Positions 25,225 to 34,100 of a stretch of DNA of 64,000 nt are shown here, piece after piece. The stretch covers positions 124,001-188,000 of the forward strand of contig NZ_JAGKSP010000009.1 of the NCBI RefSeq assembly GCF_017942085.1, given 5' to 3'. Each line of letters starts with the position of its first letter. Position 1 is the stretch's first letter. A program made the translations under genes and the position numbers. The DNA is from Paenibacillus lignilyticus (GTDB taxonomy: Bacteria; Bacillota; Bacilli; Paenibacillales; Paenibacillaceae). Under the pieces are notes generated by a model. That model searched no databases, was not told the origin of the DNA, and worked only from the letters and a program-made list of their open reading frames with translations.

Positions 25225-27429
25225 TCACTTCCGTAGAAATCGGTTCATTTGACCGTTTAAACGCAGCGCATTAAATACGACTGAAACGGAACTGAGCGCC
25301 ATAGCCGTCCCGGCCATCCACGGCTCTATGCCGCCCACTGCCGCAAATGGGATCACAATAGAGTTATACAGCAGCGCAAAACCAAGATTTTGACGAATAT
25401 TCCGGACTGTCAGTCTGCTGATTTGAAAAGCCTCATAGATACCGGTCAGCCGCGAACGAAGCAGCGTCATATGCCCGGCATCAAGCGCGGCTTCCGTACC
25501 GCCGCCCATCGCGATGCCGACATCTGCGGCTGCAAGTGCCGGCGCGTCATTCCAGCCGTCACCGGCCATAGCAATGACTCTTCCTTCCGCTTGCAGCTCG
25601 CGTATGAGCTCAGCTTTATGCTCCGGCAGCATGGACGCATGAACATTCTCCTGTGCGATACCCGTGATCCGGGCTACGTTCTTTGCTGATGAGGAATGAT
25701 CGCCTGTTGCAAGCAAGATTTGAACCCCTTGGGCAGCCATTGCGGACACGGCCTCCGTTGAGGATCGTTTCACTTGATCGGTGAAAGCAAACGCACCGAC
25801 ACATTCCCCGTCTATAGCGGCATAGATGACCGTCTCTCCCAGTTCTTCTCGTCGACTGACGAAGCTCAGCAAAACGCGATTCATCTTCCATTCCCGCTCA
25901 GCGGCAAAACCGGCATTTCCGATTTCGACTCGCTTACTCTCAACGACAGCTTCAATCCCCTTGCCGGGAAACGCGTGATAAGCCGTTGATGCCGGGATGA
26001 CCAGTCCAGCACGCTTGGCTGCCGCCTTAATCGCTGCCGCAAACGGATGCTGGGATTCCGCCTCAGCAGATGCGGCTAACCGCAGCAGCGCGCTTGGCGA
26101 GCCGGACAATGCGGATACTTCCGTTAACGCCGGTTTACCTTCTGTTAACGTGCCGGTCTTATCCAGCACGATCGTGTCCAATTGCGCCAGACGTTCCAAT
26201 GCGCCGGCTTCTTTCAACACAATGCCGCGGCGGGCAAGCTTACCGGTAGCCAATACGAGCGATATCGGCGCAGCCAAACCAAGCGCGCACGGACATGCGG
26301 CCAGGAGCACAGCCAGCGCATGCAGCGAAGCCTTCCCCCAATCGCCCGGCGCAAGCCATACCAGCCAGAGAATCAGAGTGGCTATGGAAAGCAGCATCAT
26401 GATCGGTACAAAAATAGCCGATAACCGATCCACTCTTCGCCCGATTGAGGACTTCGTCGCTTGCGCTTGGCGCGTCAATGCCGCAATTCGGCTTAACATC
26501 GTATCCGGCCCGATCGCCGTGACCCGAATGCGCAGCGCTTGTCCGCGAACGATCGTACCGGCATAAACTTGATCCCCGGCTGAGCGCACTACAAGCGCGC
26601 TCTCGCCGGTTAGGAAGGACTCATCCATCGTCGAATGTCCCTCCACGATGATACCGTCCGTCGGAAGCGGCTCATTCACCGCTGCAATAAGCTGATCTCC
26701 GATCCTTATTTTTGCAAGTGAAGTCTTCTCCCTGGTGCCGCCGCGAATGACGATCGCTTCATTGGTCTGGAGCGATGCGTAGCTGTCGCCTTCCTTCATG
26801 ACCCGCTCCGACGCGGATGCCTCCAGCAGCTTGCCCAGCAGCACAGCGGTTATGACCACCGCCGATGTCTCAAAGTATAGCGCCCCGCCGGTCATCATCG
26901 AGATATAACTGTATGCGAAAGCAGCCGTAGTTCCTATCGCTACGAGCACATCCATGTTGGCCGTTCGCTCTCGCAGCGCGTAGAATGCCCCGAAATAGAA
27001 AGGCATCCCGATAAAGAACTGCACGATTGCCGCCAGCACAAACTGAAGCAGGGGCTCCTGAATAAGCAAAGGAACCGGAATGGCTTCCAGCCAAGCATAA
27101 TGATGAACCATTGTCCATAGCAGAGGAATCGTGAATAACACGGCCACGAAGACTCGCACTTTAAGCGAGTCCAGCTCAGAAGAATTGTCGCCATCCTTCC
27201 CGTACAGGAAAGCATGAAAGCCAAGCTGACCGATTCGTTCGATAATGGATGTCGGCGACGTTTGTTCCGGTGAGAAGGTGATGTAAGCCGATTTGGCCGC
27301 ATAATGAACGGATACACCGGATACGCCTGCCAGCTTGCCGACAGCCCGCTCGATGCGGGTTGCACAGGCCGTACAGCTCATGCCGTGTATTCGCAAATCA
27401 AGCGTATGGTCTCCGCGTTGCTGCTGCAT
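25225..27429 (-). CDS. copA: copper-translocating P1B-type ATPase
   Basis: 734 aa. One N-terminal heavy-metal domain with GMSCTAC (cysteines 19 and 22), eight membrane segments, the CPC metal site at 379-381, TGES at 274-277, the phosphorylated DKTGT at 423-427, and GDGWNDAPAL near the C-terminus. It exports Cu(I). The ATG at 27429 has GAGGAGG 6-7 nt upstream; the longer frame from 27444 overlaps that site and is rejected. Only one metal-binding domain is present where B. subtilis CopA has two. No copZ or csoR lies beside it. Specificity for copper follows from CPC and is family knowledge. Confidence 0.92.
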   Translation of the reverse strand: MQQQRGDHTLDLRIHGMSCTACATRIERAVGKLAGVSGVSVHYAAKSAYITFSPEQTSPTSIIERIGQLGFHAFLYGKDGDNSSELDSLKVRVFVAVLFTIPLLWTMVHHYAWLEAIPVPLLIQEPLLQFVLAAIVQFFIGMPFYFGAFYALRERTANMDVLVAIGTTAAFAYSYISMMTGGALYFETSAVVITAVLLGKLLEASASERVMKEGDSYASLQTNEAIVIRGGTREKTSLAKIRIGDQLIAAVNEPLPTDGIIVEGHSTMDESFLTGESALVVRSAGDQVYAGTIVRGQALRIRVTAIGPDTMLSRIAALTRQAQATKSSIGRRVDRLSAIFVPIMMLLSIATLILWLVWLAPGDWGKASLHALAVLLAACPCALGLAAPISLVLATGKLARRGIVLKEAGALERLAQLDTIVLDKTGTLTEGKPALTEVSALSGSPSALLRLAASAEAESQHPFAAAIKAAAKRAGLVIPASTAYHAFPGKGIEAVVESKRVEIGNAGFAAEREWKMNRVLLSFVSRREELGETVIYAAIDGECVGAFAFTDQVKRSSTEAVSAMAAQGVQILLATGDHSSSAKNVARITGIAQENVHASMLPEHKAELIRELQAEGRVIAMAGDGWNDAPALAAADVGIAMGGGTEAALDAGHMTLLRSRLTGIYEAFQISRLTVRNIRQNLGFALLYNSIVIPFAAVGGIEPWMAGTAMALSSVSVVFNALRLNGQMNRFLRK

Positions 27430-27507
27430 AATGAACCTCCTCAATCAAACAAACTAGCTGTCCTACTCTCCACTATATGGCAGGGTTGTTCGACTCATGA
27501 TATAAAC

Positions 27508-27544
27508 AACAAAAGCACCTTCGCGCAGCAAGCGCGAAAGTGCT
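27508..27544 (-). terminator. terminator of the rhodanese gene
   Basis: Stem 27514-27526/27532-27544 (one mismatch, loop AGCAA), then TTTTGTTGTTT on the minus strand. Confidence 0.82.
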
Positions 27545-27559
27545 CTCTTGAACAACGAT

Positions 27560-27868
27560 CTATTCTCCGGTAGCAACTTCCCCGGGCCAGCTCAGCATAC
27601 CGCCGAGCACATTAACGACCTCATAGCCTTGCGCAGCCAAATAATCACAAGCTTTGCCGCTGCGATTTCCGCTTCTGCAAACCATATACAGCGGCTCCTC
27701 GAAATCATTCAATTCGCCTAGTCGTTCAATGAAGACGGAGAGCGGAATGCTTACCGCTTCTTTAATATGGCCGGATTCCCACTCATCGGGCTCCCGTACG
27801 TCGATTACGCTCAGTTTCTCGCCTTCGCGCAGCCGAGTTTCCAATTCACTTGCCGTGATTTCTCCCAT
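27560..27868 (-). CDS. single-domain rhodanese-like protein
   Basis: 102 aa, one rhodanese domain. VIDVREPDEWESGHI is the entry motif, and the active-site loop is CRSGNRS with the sulfur-carrying cysteine. The C-terminus VNVLGGMLSW is typical. Such proteins carry persulfide sulfur in the cytoplasm. It is cotranscribed with nothing obvious; its own terminator separates it from copA downstream. Physiological partner unknown. Confidence 0.9.
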   Translation of the reverse strand: MGEITASELETRLREGEKLSVIDVREPDEWESGHIKEAVSIPLSVFIERLGELNDFEEPLYMVCRSGNRSGKACDYLAAQGYEVVNVLGGMLSWPGEVATGE

Positions 27869-27956
27869 TTCCTGCTATCGCTCCTTCGTGCTAGTAATGA
27901 AACCCATACTTGCATTTTACTCCTCAGCCTTGCCCAATGTCCATCCGGCGAGTGAC

Positions 27957-27999
27957 ATAAGAAGGAGCAGCATCCGCTGTACCCCGCGAAGGCTGCTCC
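27957..27999 (-). terminator. terminator of the ybjQ-like gene
   Basis: Stem 27964-27971/27992-27999 (GGAGCAGC/GCTGCTCC) with a 20-nt loop, followed by TTCTTATG on the minus strand. The T run is weak. Confidence 0.6.
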
Positions 28000-28017
28000 C
28001 GATTGGCTACCATTTCG

Positions 28018-28329
28018 TTAAATACGTACCGCCGTGCCGCTGACGGCAACCATCAGCATGCCTTCTCGAACGACCTCATAATCGATATCGATACCGACTA
28101 ACGCATTTGCGCCCAGCCGTGCAGCTTGACTTTGCATTTCACTGAACGCTACGTCGCGCGCTTCTTTCAGCTTCGTTTCGTAAGCACCTGAGCGTCCTCC
28201 GACAATATCGGTAATACTCGCAAACAAATCGCGCATGATGTTCGCTCCCATAATCGCTTCTCCGGTTACAACACCAAGGTATTGCTGAATCGGATGTCCT
28301 TCAATCGTAGGCGTAGTCGTTACTATCAT
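28018..28329 (-). CDS. YbjQ/UPF0145 family protein
   Basis: 103 aa of the heavy-metal-binding-domain-like UPF0145 (YbjQ) family: VTTTPTIEGHPIQQYLGVVTGEAIMG, then LGANALVGIDIDYE, and the C-terminal MLMVAVSGTAV. Members form pentameric rings; no biochemical function is settled. The ATG at 28329 has GGGAGGG 6 nt upstream; five extra residues in the longer frame are not supported. Confidence 0.88.
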   Translation of the reverse strand: MIVTTTPTIEGHPIQQYLGVVTGEAIMGANIMRDLFASITDIVGGRSGAYETKLKEARDVAFSEMQSQAARLGANALVGIDIDYEVVREGMLMVAVSGTAVRI

Positions 28330-28384
28330 TGAAATCCCTCCCAATCGATATAGTGACTCATACGTAAGACGATGAACAACGGAT

Positions 28385-28726
28385 TCAAATCATAGAAGAA
28401 AAGGCAGGCAAGCCGTCCACTTTTCCGTCTTCCATAAATTGAATGCGTACGACTTTCTCGCTATGCTGCTCAAACCAGATGCGAACGGTAACCTCAAATT
28501 TGCGCGAGCCTTTGTTCAGCAGCAGACGAAACGTTTCCGACATCAGTCCCGCTTCCTCCACTTTTCGGCCTACATGCTTATAGTCCACAATCTCAGCATG
28601 ATAACGGTGCGTCGTTTCCTTCATCGCGAGTCTGCCCCACTTCGCGTACGGCGGTTCCGCGGAAACAGGCGTAACGGCACCCAACAGCATCATGCAAGTC
28701 ATCAGTAGAATAATTAACGGTCTCAT
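28385..28726 (-). CDS. DUF3889 secreted small protein
   Basis: 113 aa. Signal peptide 1-23 with cleavage after VSA, then about 90 residues matching the DUF3889 pattern of B. subtilis YqzG and YhdC (PPYAKWGRLAMKETTHRY, EIVDYKHVGRK, ETFRLLL, and a strand-rich end). No function is known for the family. GGAGGTGG precedes the ATG by 5 nt. Probably monocistronic. Confidence 0.75.
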   Translation of the reverse strand: MRPLIILLMTCMMLLGAVTPVSAEPPYAKWGRLAMKETTHRYHAEIVDYKHVGRKVEEAGLMSETFRLLLNKGSRKFEVTVRIWFEQHSEKVVRIQFMEDGKVDGLPAFSSMI

Positions 28727-28798
28727 TCTGCCACCTCCATAGTCTAGGCGATGGTAGAATTCCCCATTTCAAGCTCTTTCATACATGGATGGATGAGG

Positions 28799-29806
28799 TT
28801 ACTGCTTCAACTGGAATAATCCTTTAACCACATGCTGACTTCTTGTCACGATTCGACTTGACAGCAGCAGCGCCGCACTCCAGCAGATCAGAAATCCATT
28901 CCACAGCGGGTCAAACACTCCCTTAGGCGGGTGAAGATACTTATAAGGGATGCCGTTTGACAGCAGATCGTCTCTTAAGTTAGAACCAACCCGAAGTGCA
29001 ATAATAACAGCTACGATAAGGGCGAGCGAACCAAGCGCATACCATACTCGCTGCTTCTTCACCGCCCAATAAAGCAGTGAAGCGACATAGAATCCGAACA
29101 ATAGAGAAGACAACGGTGCCACAACGACGATACTGACGAAATCATGTCTGTGGTGGATAACCATCATTTTAATCTTGTAAACAATCGATGTTGTGACCAG
29201 CAACACGAACCATAAAGCGATTTTCGCGCTTGGCGCCGCGAGCTTCTCTTTAACTGTATTTCGCGTCATGCCAATGAAGCGAACGTATCGGTACAGGAGC
29301 AGGAGTCCCGGTATGAACAGCCCTACTATCGAGAAGTCAATCTGCAGCTTTGAATACAACGGCGAATCGCCATGGTATTCTCGCAGAAAGGGGAACCACT
29401 CTACAAATATACCGCCAACATGCGTCCAAGCATCGACGAACATATGCGTCCAATAACCAATCAATAAAGATCCGAGAAATACGATCCATGCGCGTAACGA
29501 GTCCAGCTTCCAATCCACACACAAGCTAGACACAAACTGATCCATTCTCCCGAAGGAAGGAAGAAACTTGGGCAGTACCGGCTTGATCATATAATGAAAC
29601 ACAAATGCAAAGGCAATACACAAAGGCAAGCCTTGTATTAGAAAACCTAACAGCGAATGTCCAATACTCTGATAGGGTTCCATCGCCACAAAATATTCCA
29701 TATCAGGCGACATGCTCCCGAGGATAAGTCCCGTAACACTTACCCATTTAGGCTTGATCCGTCTTAGTGGAACCGCAAAGAAAGGATGTGCAAAAGTAAA
29801 AGGCAC
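28799..29806 (-). CDS. DUF4184 family integral membrane protein
   Basis: 335 aa. The N-terminus MPFTFAHPFFAVPL and GLILGSMSPDMEYF identify DUF4184, related to membrane-bound metal-dependent hydrolase-like proteins (YfhO/YdjM type). About seven membrane segments are predicted, and the conserved GSMSPD, HSLLG and WTHMFVDAWTH histidine/aspartate motifs could bind metal. It follows the signal peptidase gene by only 2 nt, so the two are cotranscribed and probably coupled. Activity unproven. Confidence 0.82.
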   Translation of the reverse strand: MPFTFAHPFFAVPLRRIKPKWVSVTGLILGSMSPDMEYFVAMEPYQSIGHSLLGFLIQGLPLCIAFAFVFHYMIKPVLPKFLPSFGRMDQFVSSLCVDWKLDSLRAWIVFLGSLLIGYWTHMFVDAWTHVGGIFVEWFPFLREYHGDSPLYSKLQIDFSIVGLFIPGLLLLYRYVRFIGMTRNTVKEKLAAPSAKIALWFVLLVTTSIVYKIKMMVIHHRHDFVSIVVVAPLSSLLFGFYVASLLYWAVKKQRVWYALGSLALIVAVIIALRVGSNLRDDLLSNGIPYKYLHPPKGVFDPLWNGFLICWSAALLLSSRIVTRSQHVVKGLFQLKQ

Positions 29807-29808
29807 GG

Positions 29809-30360
29809 TTATTCCAACCCGCCGAACTTATTCAATGGCCATAGACGAAAAACGGCTCGACCTTCCACGCTTGATAAGGCGATGGGGCCTAACACGCGGC
29901 TGTCTTGACTGTTTTCTCGATTATCGCCCATTACAAATACGGTGTCGGAAGGGACAGTATAGGGCATTTCCAGCCCGTTCGAGAAGGTGAGGCCTTTTAT
30001 GTACGGCTCATCCAGTTGTTTATCATTCAGAATGACATGGCCATCATCGGTTATGTTAAGGACATCCCCCGGCAAGCCGATCACGCGTTTAATCAATCGC
30101 TTGTCGCTTTCAGGTCCGTTGATGATGACGATATCTCCCCGGTGCGGAGACTCGAATCTGTAACTGATTTTATCCTCAATCAATCGTTGGCCTTCCACTA
30201 ATGTTTTTTGCATCGAGATATTTCTTACTTCGGTTTGGGCAAAAGCATAGTTCTGGATCAGCAGCGCGGCTACCATCGCCACTCCCAGCGTAAGAACCCA
30301 GTCCCTTACTTCTCTCGCCCACGGTTTCTTATGTGTAGGTGTAACTTCCGGTTTCTCCAT
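29809..30360 (-). CDS. lepB: type I signal peptidase
   Basis: 183 aa with one N-terminal membrane segment (about 22-40). The Ser/Lys dyad is S49 in RNISMQKTL and K91 in RLIKRVIGLPGD; box E is GDNRENSQDSR. It removes signal peptides from exported proteins at the outer face of the membrane. The serine-box sequence NISMQKTL differs from the commoner S-M-xP-T-L form in having Q-K in place of xP. Promoter upstream at 30423-30451. A second copy elsewhere in the genome is likely but not visible here. Confidence 0.9.
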   Translation of the reverse strand: MEKPEVTPTHKKPWAREVRDWVLTLGVAMVAALLIQNYAFAQTEVRNISMQKTLVEGQRLIEDKISYRFESPHRGDIVIINGPESDKRLIKRVIGLPGDVLNITDDGHVILNDKQLDEPYIKGLTFSNGLEMPYTVPSDTVFVMGDNRENSQDSRVLGPIALSSVEGRAVFRLWPLNKFGGLE

Positions 30361-30422
30361 ATCATTCTCCTTCCAACTCGTACAGCTATCGGCTTACATA
30401 GTTCGTTTTCTAGCTAAACCTT

Positions 30423-30451
30423 CTTATAACTATTACGAAATTAACCATCAA
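30423..30451 (-). promoter_or_regulatory. promoter of the lepB-DUF4184 pair
   Basis: TTGATG (30446-30451), 17-nt spacer, TATAAG (30423-30428) on the minus strand. Confidence 0.65.
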
Positions 30452-30555
30452 ATAGTTTCTTTGAAAACAGCATTTTGTAAAAAGCATTGCCCGTCCGCGG
30501 TCTGGTAGGATAAAGTTAGGAGATTAATGTACCTTTCCAAAGGAGTGAATCATCG

Positions 30556-31752
30556 TTGTCCGCTGACGCCAAGGCTGCACTTATACCCACTACGCGCTCC
30601 GACCATTTCATTTTCATCGTAGTTACGTTATTGTACTGGTCTACCTTATATGTCTATGTCCCCATTCTTCCGCCATTTATGAAAAGCAGCGGCTATGCCG
30701 ATGTGCTGATCGGCATCGTGCTCGGCAGCTACGGCTTTACGCAGATGCTCGTCCGGTTCCCGCTTGGGCTTGCTTCCGATAAGCTTCATAAGCGTAAGCC
30801 GTTCCTTATGCTGGGCATGGTGAGCGGTGCATTAAGCTGCGTATTGTTCACGATTCCCGGTTCCTGGCTATGGCCGTTAGCGGGCCGTATGATGTCAGGC
30901 GTTTGCGCTTCCGCATGGGTTGCTTTCACGGTGCTTTACGCAGCCTACTACGCCTCCTCCGAAGCGACCAAAGCGATGAGTAATATCAGCTTCATGACCG
31001 TCTCCGGACAGTTAATCGGCATGACGCTGAGCGGCTGGCTCGCCGGCGCATACAGCTGGAATGCTGCTTTTATCGCCGGAATTGGACTCGGCGTCGCAGG
31101 GTTACTGCTCTCCTTTGCCGTTAAAGAGCCTCGCGAAGGAGTCGAACGTCCGCCAATCTCGCTGCAGCATCTGCGAGAAGTCGTTCGAACGCCGTCCCTC
31201 ATCCAGGTATCGACGCTGTCGATCTTAGCTCACTGCGTGCTGTTTATTACCATGTTCGGGTTCACGCCGCTGAAAGCAACTTCCTTAGGCGCATCAAGCA
31301 GCCAGCTTACTTTAATCGTCATTGCGTTCATGGTTCCCCATGCCATCGCTTCCTTGCTGACAGGCCGAATCCTTGCACCTCGATACGGGAGCAGGAATGT
31401 GATTGCCATAGGCTTTGCGCTTAGTGCATTATGCACCATTGCCATTGCTTACTCCCCATCGCTGGGATGGCTGGCGCTTACGCAGGCGCTTAACGGCTTT
31501 GCACAGGGCATGCACCTGCCATTACTGCTCGGACTCGCCATACAGCCGTTTGAGTCCTCTAAACGCGCAACGGCGATGGGCTTCTATCAAGCCGTGTACT
31601 CGATCGGCATGTTCGCGGGCCCTTTCCTAGCCGGCTTCATCAATGAAGCCTTCGGCCGCGATTACGGATTCTGGCTGGGCGGCCTCTTCGCTCTGGCTGC
31701 ACTGGCTCTTACGCTGATCTGGCGTCGCAGTCATGCTCAACAATCCGCCTAA
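30556..31752 (+). CDS. MFS family transporter
   Basis: 398 aa, twelve predicted membrane segments. The loop between segments 2 and 3 carries the MFS motif variant RFPLGLASDKLHKRKP. Weak sequence symmetry of the two halves is seen (GRILAPRYGSRNV in the second). The start is TTG with AAAGGAGTG 9-10 nt upstream; no ATG fits the beginning of the first segment better. It is the only plus-strand gene and is divergent from lepB. Substrate unknown; drug or metabolite efflux are both possible. Confidence 0.85.
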   Translation: MSADAKAALIPTTRSDHFIFIVVTLLYWSTLYVYVPILPPFMKSSGYADVLIGIVLGSYGFTQMLVRFPLGLASDKLHKRKPFLMLGMVSGALSCVLFTIPGSWLWPLAGRMMSGVCASAWVAFTVLYAAYYASSEATKAMSNISFMTVSGQLIGMTLSGWLAGAYSWNAAFIAGIGLGVAGLLLSFAVKEPREGVERPPISLQHLREVVRTPSLIQVSTLSILAHCVLFITMFGFTPLKATSLGASSSQLTLIVIAFMVPHAIASLLTGRILAPRYGSRNVIAIGFALSALCTIAIAYSPSLGWLALTQALNGFAQGMHLPLLLGLAIQPFESSKRATAMGFYQAVYSIGMFAGPFLAGFINEAFGRDYGFWLGGLFALAALALTLIWRRSHAQQSA

Positions 31753-31758
31753 CAACAG

Positions 31759-31791
31759 AAAACCCTGCCGCAATCAGCGCGGCAGGGTTTT
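31759..31791. terminator. bidirectional terminator between MFS gene and ricA
   Basis: Perfect 13-bp stem (AAAACCCTGCCGC/GCGGCAGGGTTTT, 7-nt loop) with A/T runs built into both arms; serves both convergent genes. Confidence 0.92.
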
Positions 31792-31805
31792 CTCATTGCC
31801 TTTAA

Positions 31806-32300
31806 CTACATGCACTCTTCCGGATCTTCAACCTGCGCGTCCTCAATGGAGATCTTCTCGGCAACCGTATCGCGGATCACGGAAACGACGGTTTGCAGCA
31901 GATAGTTAATATCCGCTTGGCTTTGTTGGAACTCCGTAATGATTGGGATTCCATCCAGCTCATCTTGCAGCACTTCGATTTCTTTCTCGATCTTAGCGAC
32001 CATATCTGCGTTCTTGAACGTTGTCTCGAAAGCAACGATTTCCTTCTGCTTCTTCTTGATTTGGGCAATCAAACCTTGAATGCGCTCATTGCCTTGGATT
32101 TGCTTCTCCGCACGTTGGAACAGCTGCACTTCTTCCGAAGTGAAGATCATCGTTGCAAGTTCTTTCGTTTTGGCCATGATATCCGCACGCACGATAATAT
32201 CTTCCGTATTGAATTTCGGTACCGTACAATTCGAATCGTGGTCGTGATCGTGATCGTGGTCATGTTTATGATCGTGTTTCGCTGTTTGCTCTTTTGCCAA
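31806..32300 (-). CDS. ricA: RicA (YmcA) subunit of the RicAFT RNA-maturation complex, with His-rich N-terminal extension
   Basis: 164 aa. Residues 28-150 align with B. subtilis YmcA (EDIIVRADIMAKTKELA, SEEVQLFQRAEKQIQGN, IPIITEFQQSQADINYLLQ). RicA works with RicF and RicT, a complex carrying Fe-S clusters that helps RNase Y process transcripts and is needed for biofilm, competence and sporulation. The cysteine one residue from the C-terminus (C163) matches the terminal cysteine of YmcA. Unusual: residues 9-22 are alternating His/Asp, with C25 just after. The start is TTG (GAGGAG upstream, 22 nt after the miaB stop); a longer frame to 32375 overlaps miaB. Confidence 0.88.
   Translation of the reverse strand: MAKEQTAKHDHKHDHDHDHDHDSNCTVPKFNTEDIIVRADIMAKTKELATMIFTSEEVQLFQRAEKQIQGNERIQGLIAQIKKKQKEIVAFETTFKNADMVAKIEKEIEVLQDELDGIPIITEFQQSQADINYLLQTVVSVIRDTVAEKISIEDAQVEDPEECM
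32236..32277. repeat. imperfect GTGATC hexamer repeat coding the His/Asp tract of RicA
   Basis: About seven copies of a hexamer related to GTGATC/GTGGTC in tandem on the plus strand; translated on the minus strand as repeated His-Asp. Such simple repeats can change length by slippage. Confidence 0.75.
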
Positions 32301-32322
32301 TGGTTCCAGCTCCTCTAGTTTG

Positions 32323-33927
32323 TTAAGATACGGCTTCGTGTTGCGTGTATTCCGTGATGGGCTCAGCTTTGACATACCAAGTTTGAGCCTCGGTCACTCT
32401 TGCCTCTATGAATTGTCCAATCCACGCTGCCGGTCCTTCGATATGAACCAATTTATTCGTGCGCGTTCGTCCGGACAATACTTGCGCATTGTTCTTGCTC
32501 TGGCCTTCTATCAGCACTTCGACCACCTGGCCGATAGCATCTTCATTACTTTGACGGCTGAGCTCCGCGATAACGGCGTTCAGTCGCGCGAGACGTGCTT
32601 TCTTCACAGCCTCCGGAATGTTATCTTCCATATCTGCAGCAGGTGTGCCTACACGTGGAGAGTAGATAAACGTGTAAGCAGAAGCGAAGCCGACTTCCCG
32701 CATAAGGGAGAGCGTATCTTCGAACTGCTCGTCCGTTTCACCGGGGAAACCTACAATGACATCCGTAGTCATGGATACACCCGGGATCGCTCGTTTGATT
32801 TTGGCTGCCAGCTCCAGGAACATCTCTCTTGTATACTTGCGACTCATCCGTTTAAGCACCTCCGTGCTGCCGGATTGTACAGGCAGATGAATATGCTCTA
32901 CGAGATTGCCCCTTGTTGCCAGTACCTCAATCAGATGATCGTCGAAGTCACGCGGGTGACTGGTCGTAAAGCGGATACGCGGCAAATCGATCTTGGCCAT
33001 ATCCGCCATCAAATCGCCGAACCGGTACTCGATATCGTCAAAATCCTTCCCGTAGGCGTTAACATTCTGTCCAAGCAGAGTAATCTCTTTAAAGCCCTGA
33101 CGAGCCAGCTCACGAACCTCCGCGATAACATCCTCCGGACGTCTGCTTCGCTCTTTACCGCGCGTATAAGGCACGATACAGTACGTACAGAACTTGTCAC
33201 AGCCATACATGATGTTCACCCAGCCGCGCATGCCTTCCCGCTTCTTAGGCAGGTTCTCGATGATGTCGCCTTCCTTGGACCATACCTCTACTACCATTTC
33301 CTTGCTAAACAGCGCATCCTGCAAAAGGTATGGAAGCCTGTGAATATTATGTGTACCGAAAATCAGATCTACGAAGCTATGCTTCTGCATAATTCGGCTG
33401 ACAACCGATTCCTCCTGCGACATGCAGCCGCAAACGCCAAGAATCAGTCCCGGTTTCTCCAGCTTCAGATGCTTCAAATGTCCCAGCTCGCCGAAAACTT
33501 TATCTTCTGCATTCTCGCGAACCGCGCAAGTGTTGAGCAAGATGACATCCGCTTGCGTACGGTCATCCGTCGGCAGATAGCCCATTTGCTCGAACATGCC
33601 CTTCATGACTTCCGTATCATGCTCATTCATCTGGCAGCCGTATGTCGTAATATGATAGAGCTTGCCTTTGCCGAGCTGCAGCAGTTCCGGAGGTGTTGCC
33701 GATTCATAATGAACCTGAATAGCTTCCTTCCCTCTGCGCTTCTCGTCCTTATAGTTAGGCGCAGCGTTCACCGTTATATCTCGACCGTTTATTCGGTAGG
33801 TTGTTTTCCCGTCTTCTTCCCTCAGTACTTTCGCACCTGTGAAGTCAAAATACTTGGAGAAGTCCTTTTCGCCGCCGTTCACGGGCTTTGCTTGGCCCGC
33901 AGCCGCGTCATGCGTCTCCTTACTCAC
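32323..33927 (-). CDS. miaB: tRNA-2-methylthio-N6-dimethylallyladenosine synthase MiaB
   Basis: 534 aa radical-SAM methylthiotransferase acting on A37 of tRNAs. The N-terminal auxiliary cluster cysteines are C98, C134 and C168; the radical-SAM cluster CxxxCxxC is C243, C247, C250; a TRAM domain forms the last 65 residues. There is a divergent extension of about 85 residues before the UPF0004 domain (KDFSKYFDF...YKDEKRRGKEA), as in Bacillus. The start is GTG. Located directly upstream of ricA, as in B. subtilis. Confidence 0.95.
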   Translation of the reverse strand: MSKETHDAAAGQAKPVNGGEKDFSKYFDFTGAKVLREEDGKTTYRINGRDITVNAAPNYKDEKRRGKEAIQVHYESATPPELLQLGKGKLYHITTYGCQMNEHDTEVMKGMFEQMGYLPTDDRTQADVILLNTCAVRENAEDKVFGELGHLKHLKLEKPGLILGVCGCMSQEESVVSRIMQKHSFVDLIFGTHNIHRLPYLLQDALFSKEMVVEVWSKEGDIIENLPKKREGMRGWVNIMYGCDKFCTYCIVPYTRGKERSRRPEDVIAEVRELARQGFKEITLLGQNVNAYGKDFDDIEYRFGDLMADMAKIDLPRIRFTTSHPRDFDDHLIEVLATRGNLVEHIHLPVQSGSTEVLKRMSRKYTREMFLELAAKIKRAIPGVSMTTDVIVGFPGETDEQFEDTLSLMREVGFASAYTFIYSPRVGTPAADMEDNIPEAVKKARLARLNAVIAELSRQSNEDAIGQVVEVLIEGQSKNNAQVLSGRTRTNKLVHIEGPAAWIGQFIEARVTEAQTWYVKAEPITEYTQHEAVS

Positions 33928-34037
33928 AAACCTTCACGCCCTTCCTCCATACGTGTCCATTCCAATATTATAGCAAACCCGCTGGCGATTATAAAGAAAA
34001 ATGAACCTTTGTTCAACCTTGCAGCGAACAAAATGTA

Positions 34038-34080
34038 ACAAAAAAGAGACAATTCACTTCTGCGAGTGAATGTCTCTTTT
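34038..34080 (-). terminator. terminator of the pduL-like gene
   Basis: Stem 34042-34058/34065-34080 with one bulge; T6 on the minus strand. It separates pduL from miaB. Confidence 0.9.
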
Positions 34081-34100
34081 CGGTTATCGGTATAAAAAGG

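Noticed and set aside
32320..34038. 572-codon plus-strand open frame opposite miaB
   Set aside because: It is the shadow of miaB, which shows all family motifs on the minus strand. The plus frame has no ribosome site or recognisable domain.
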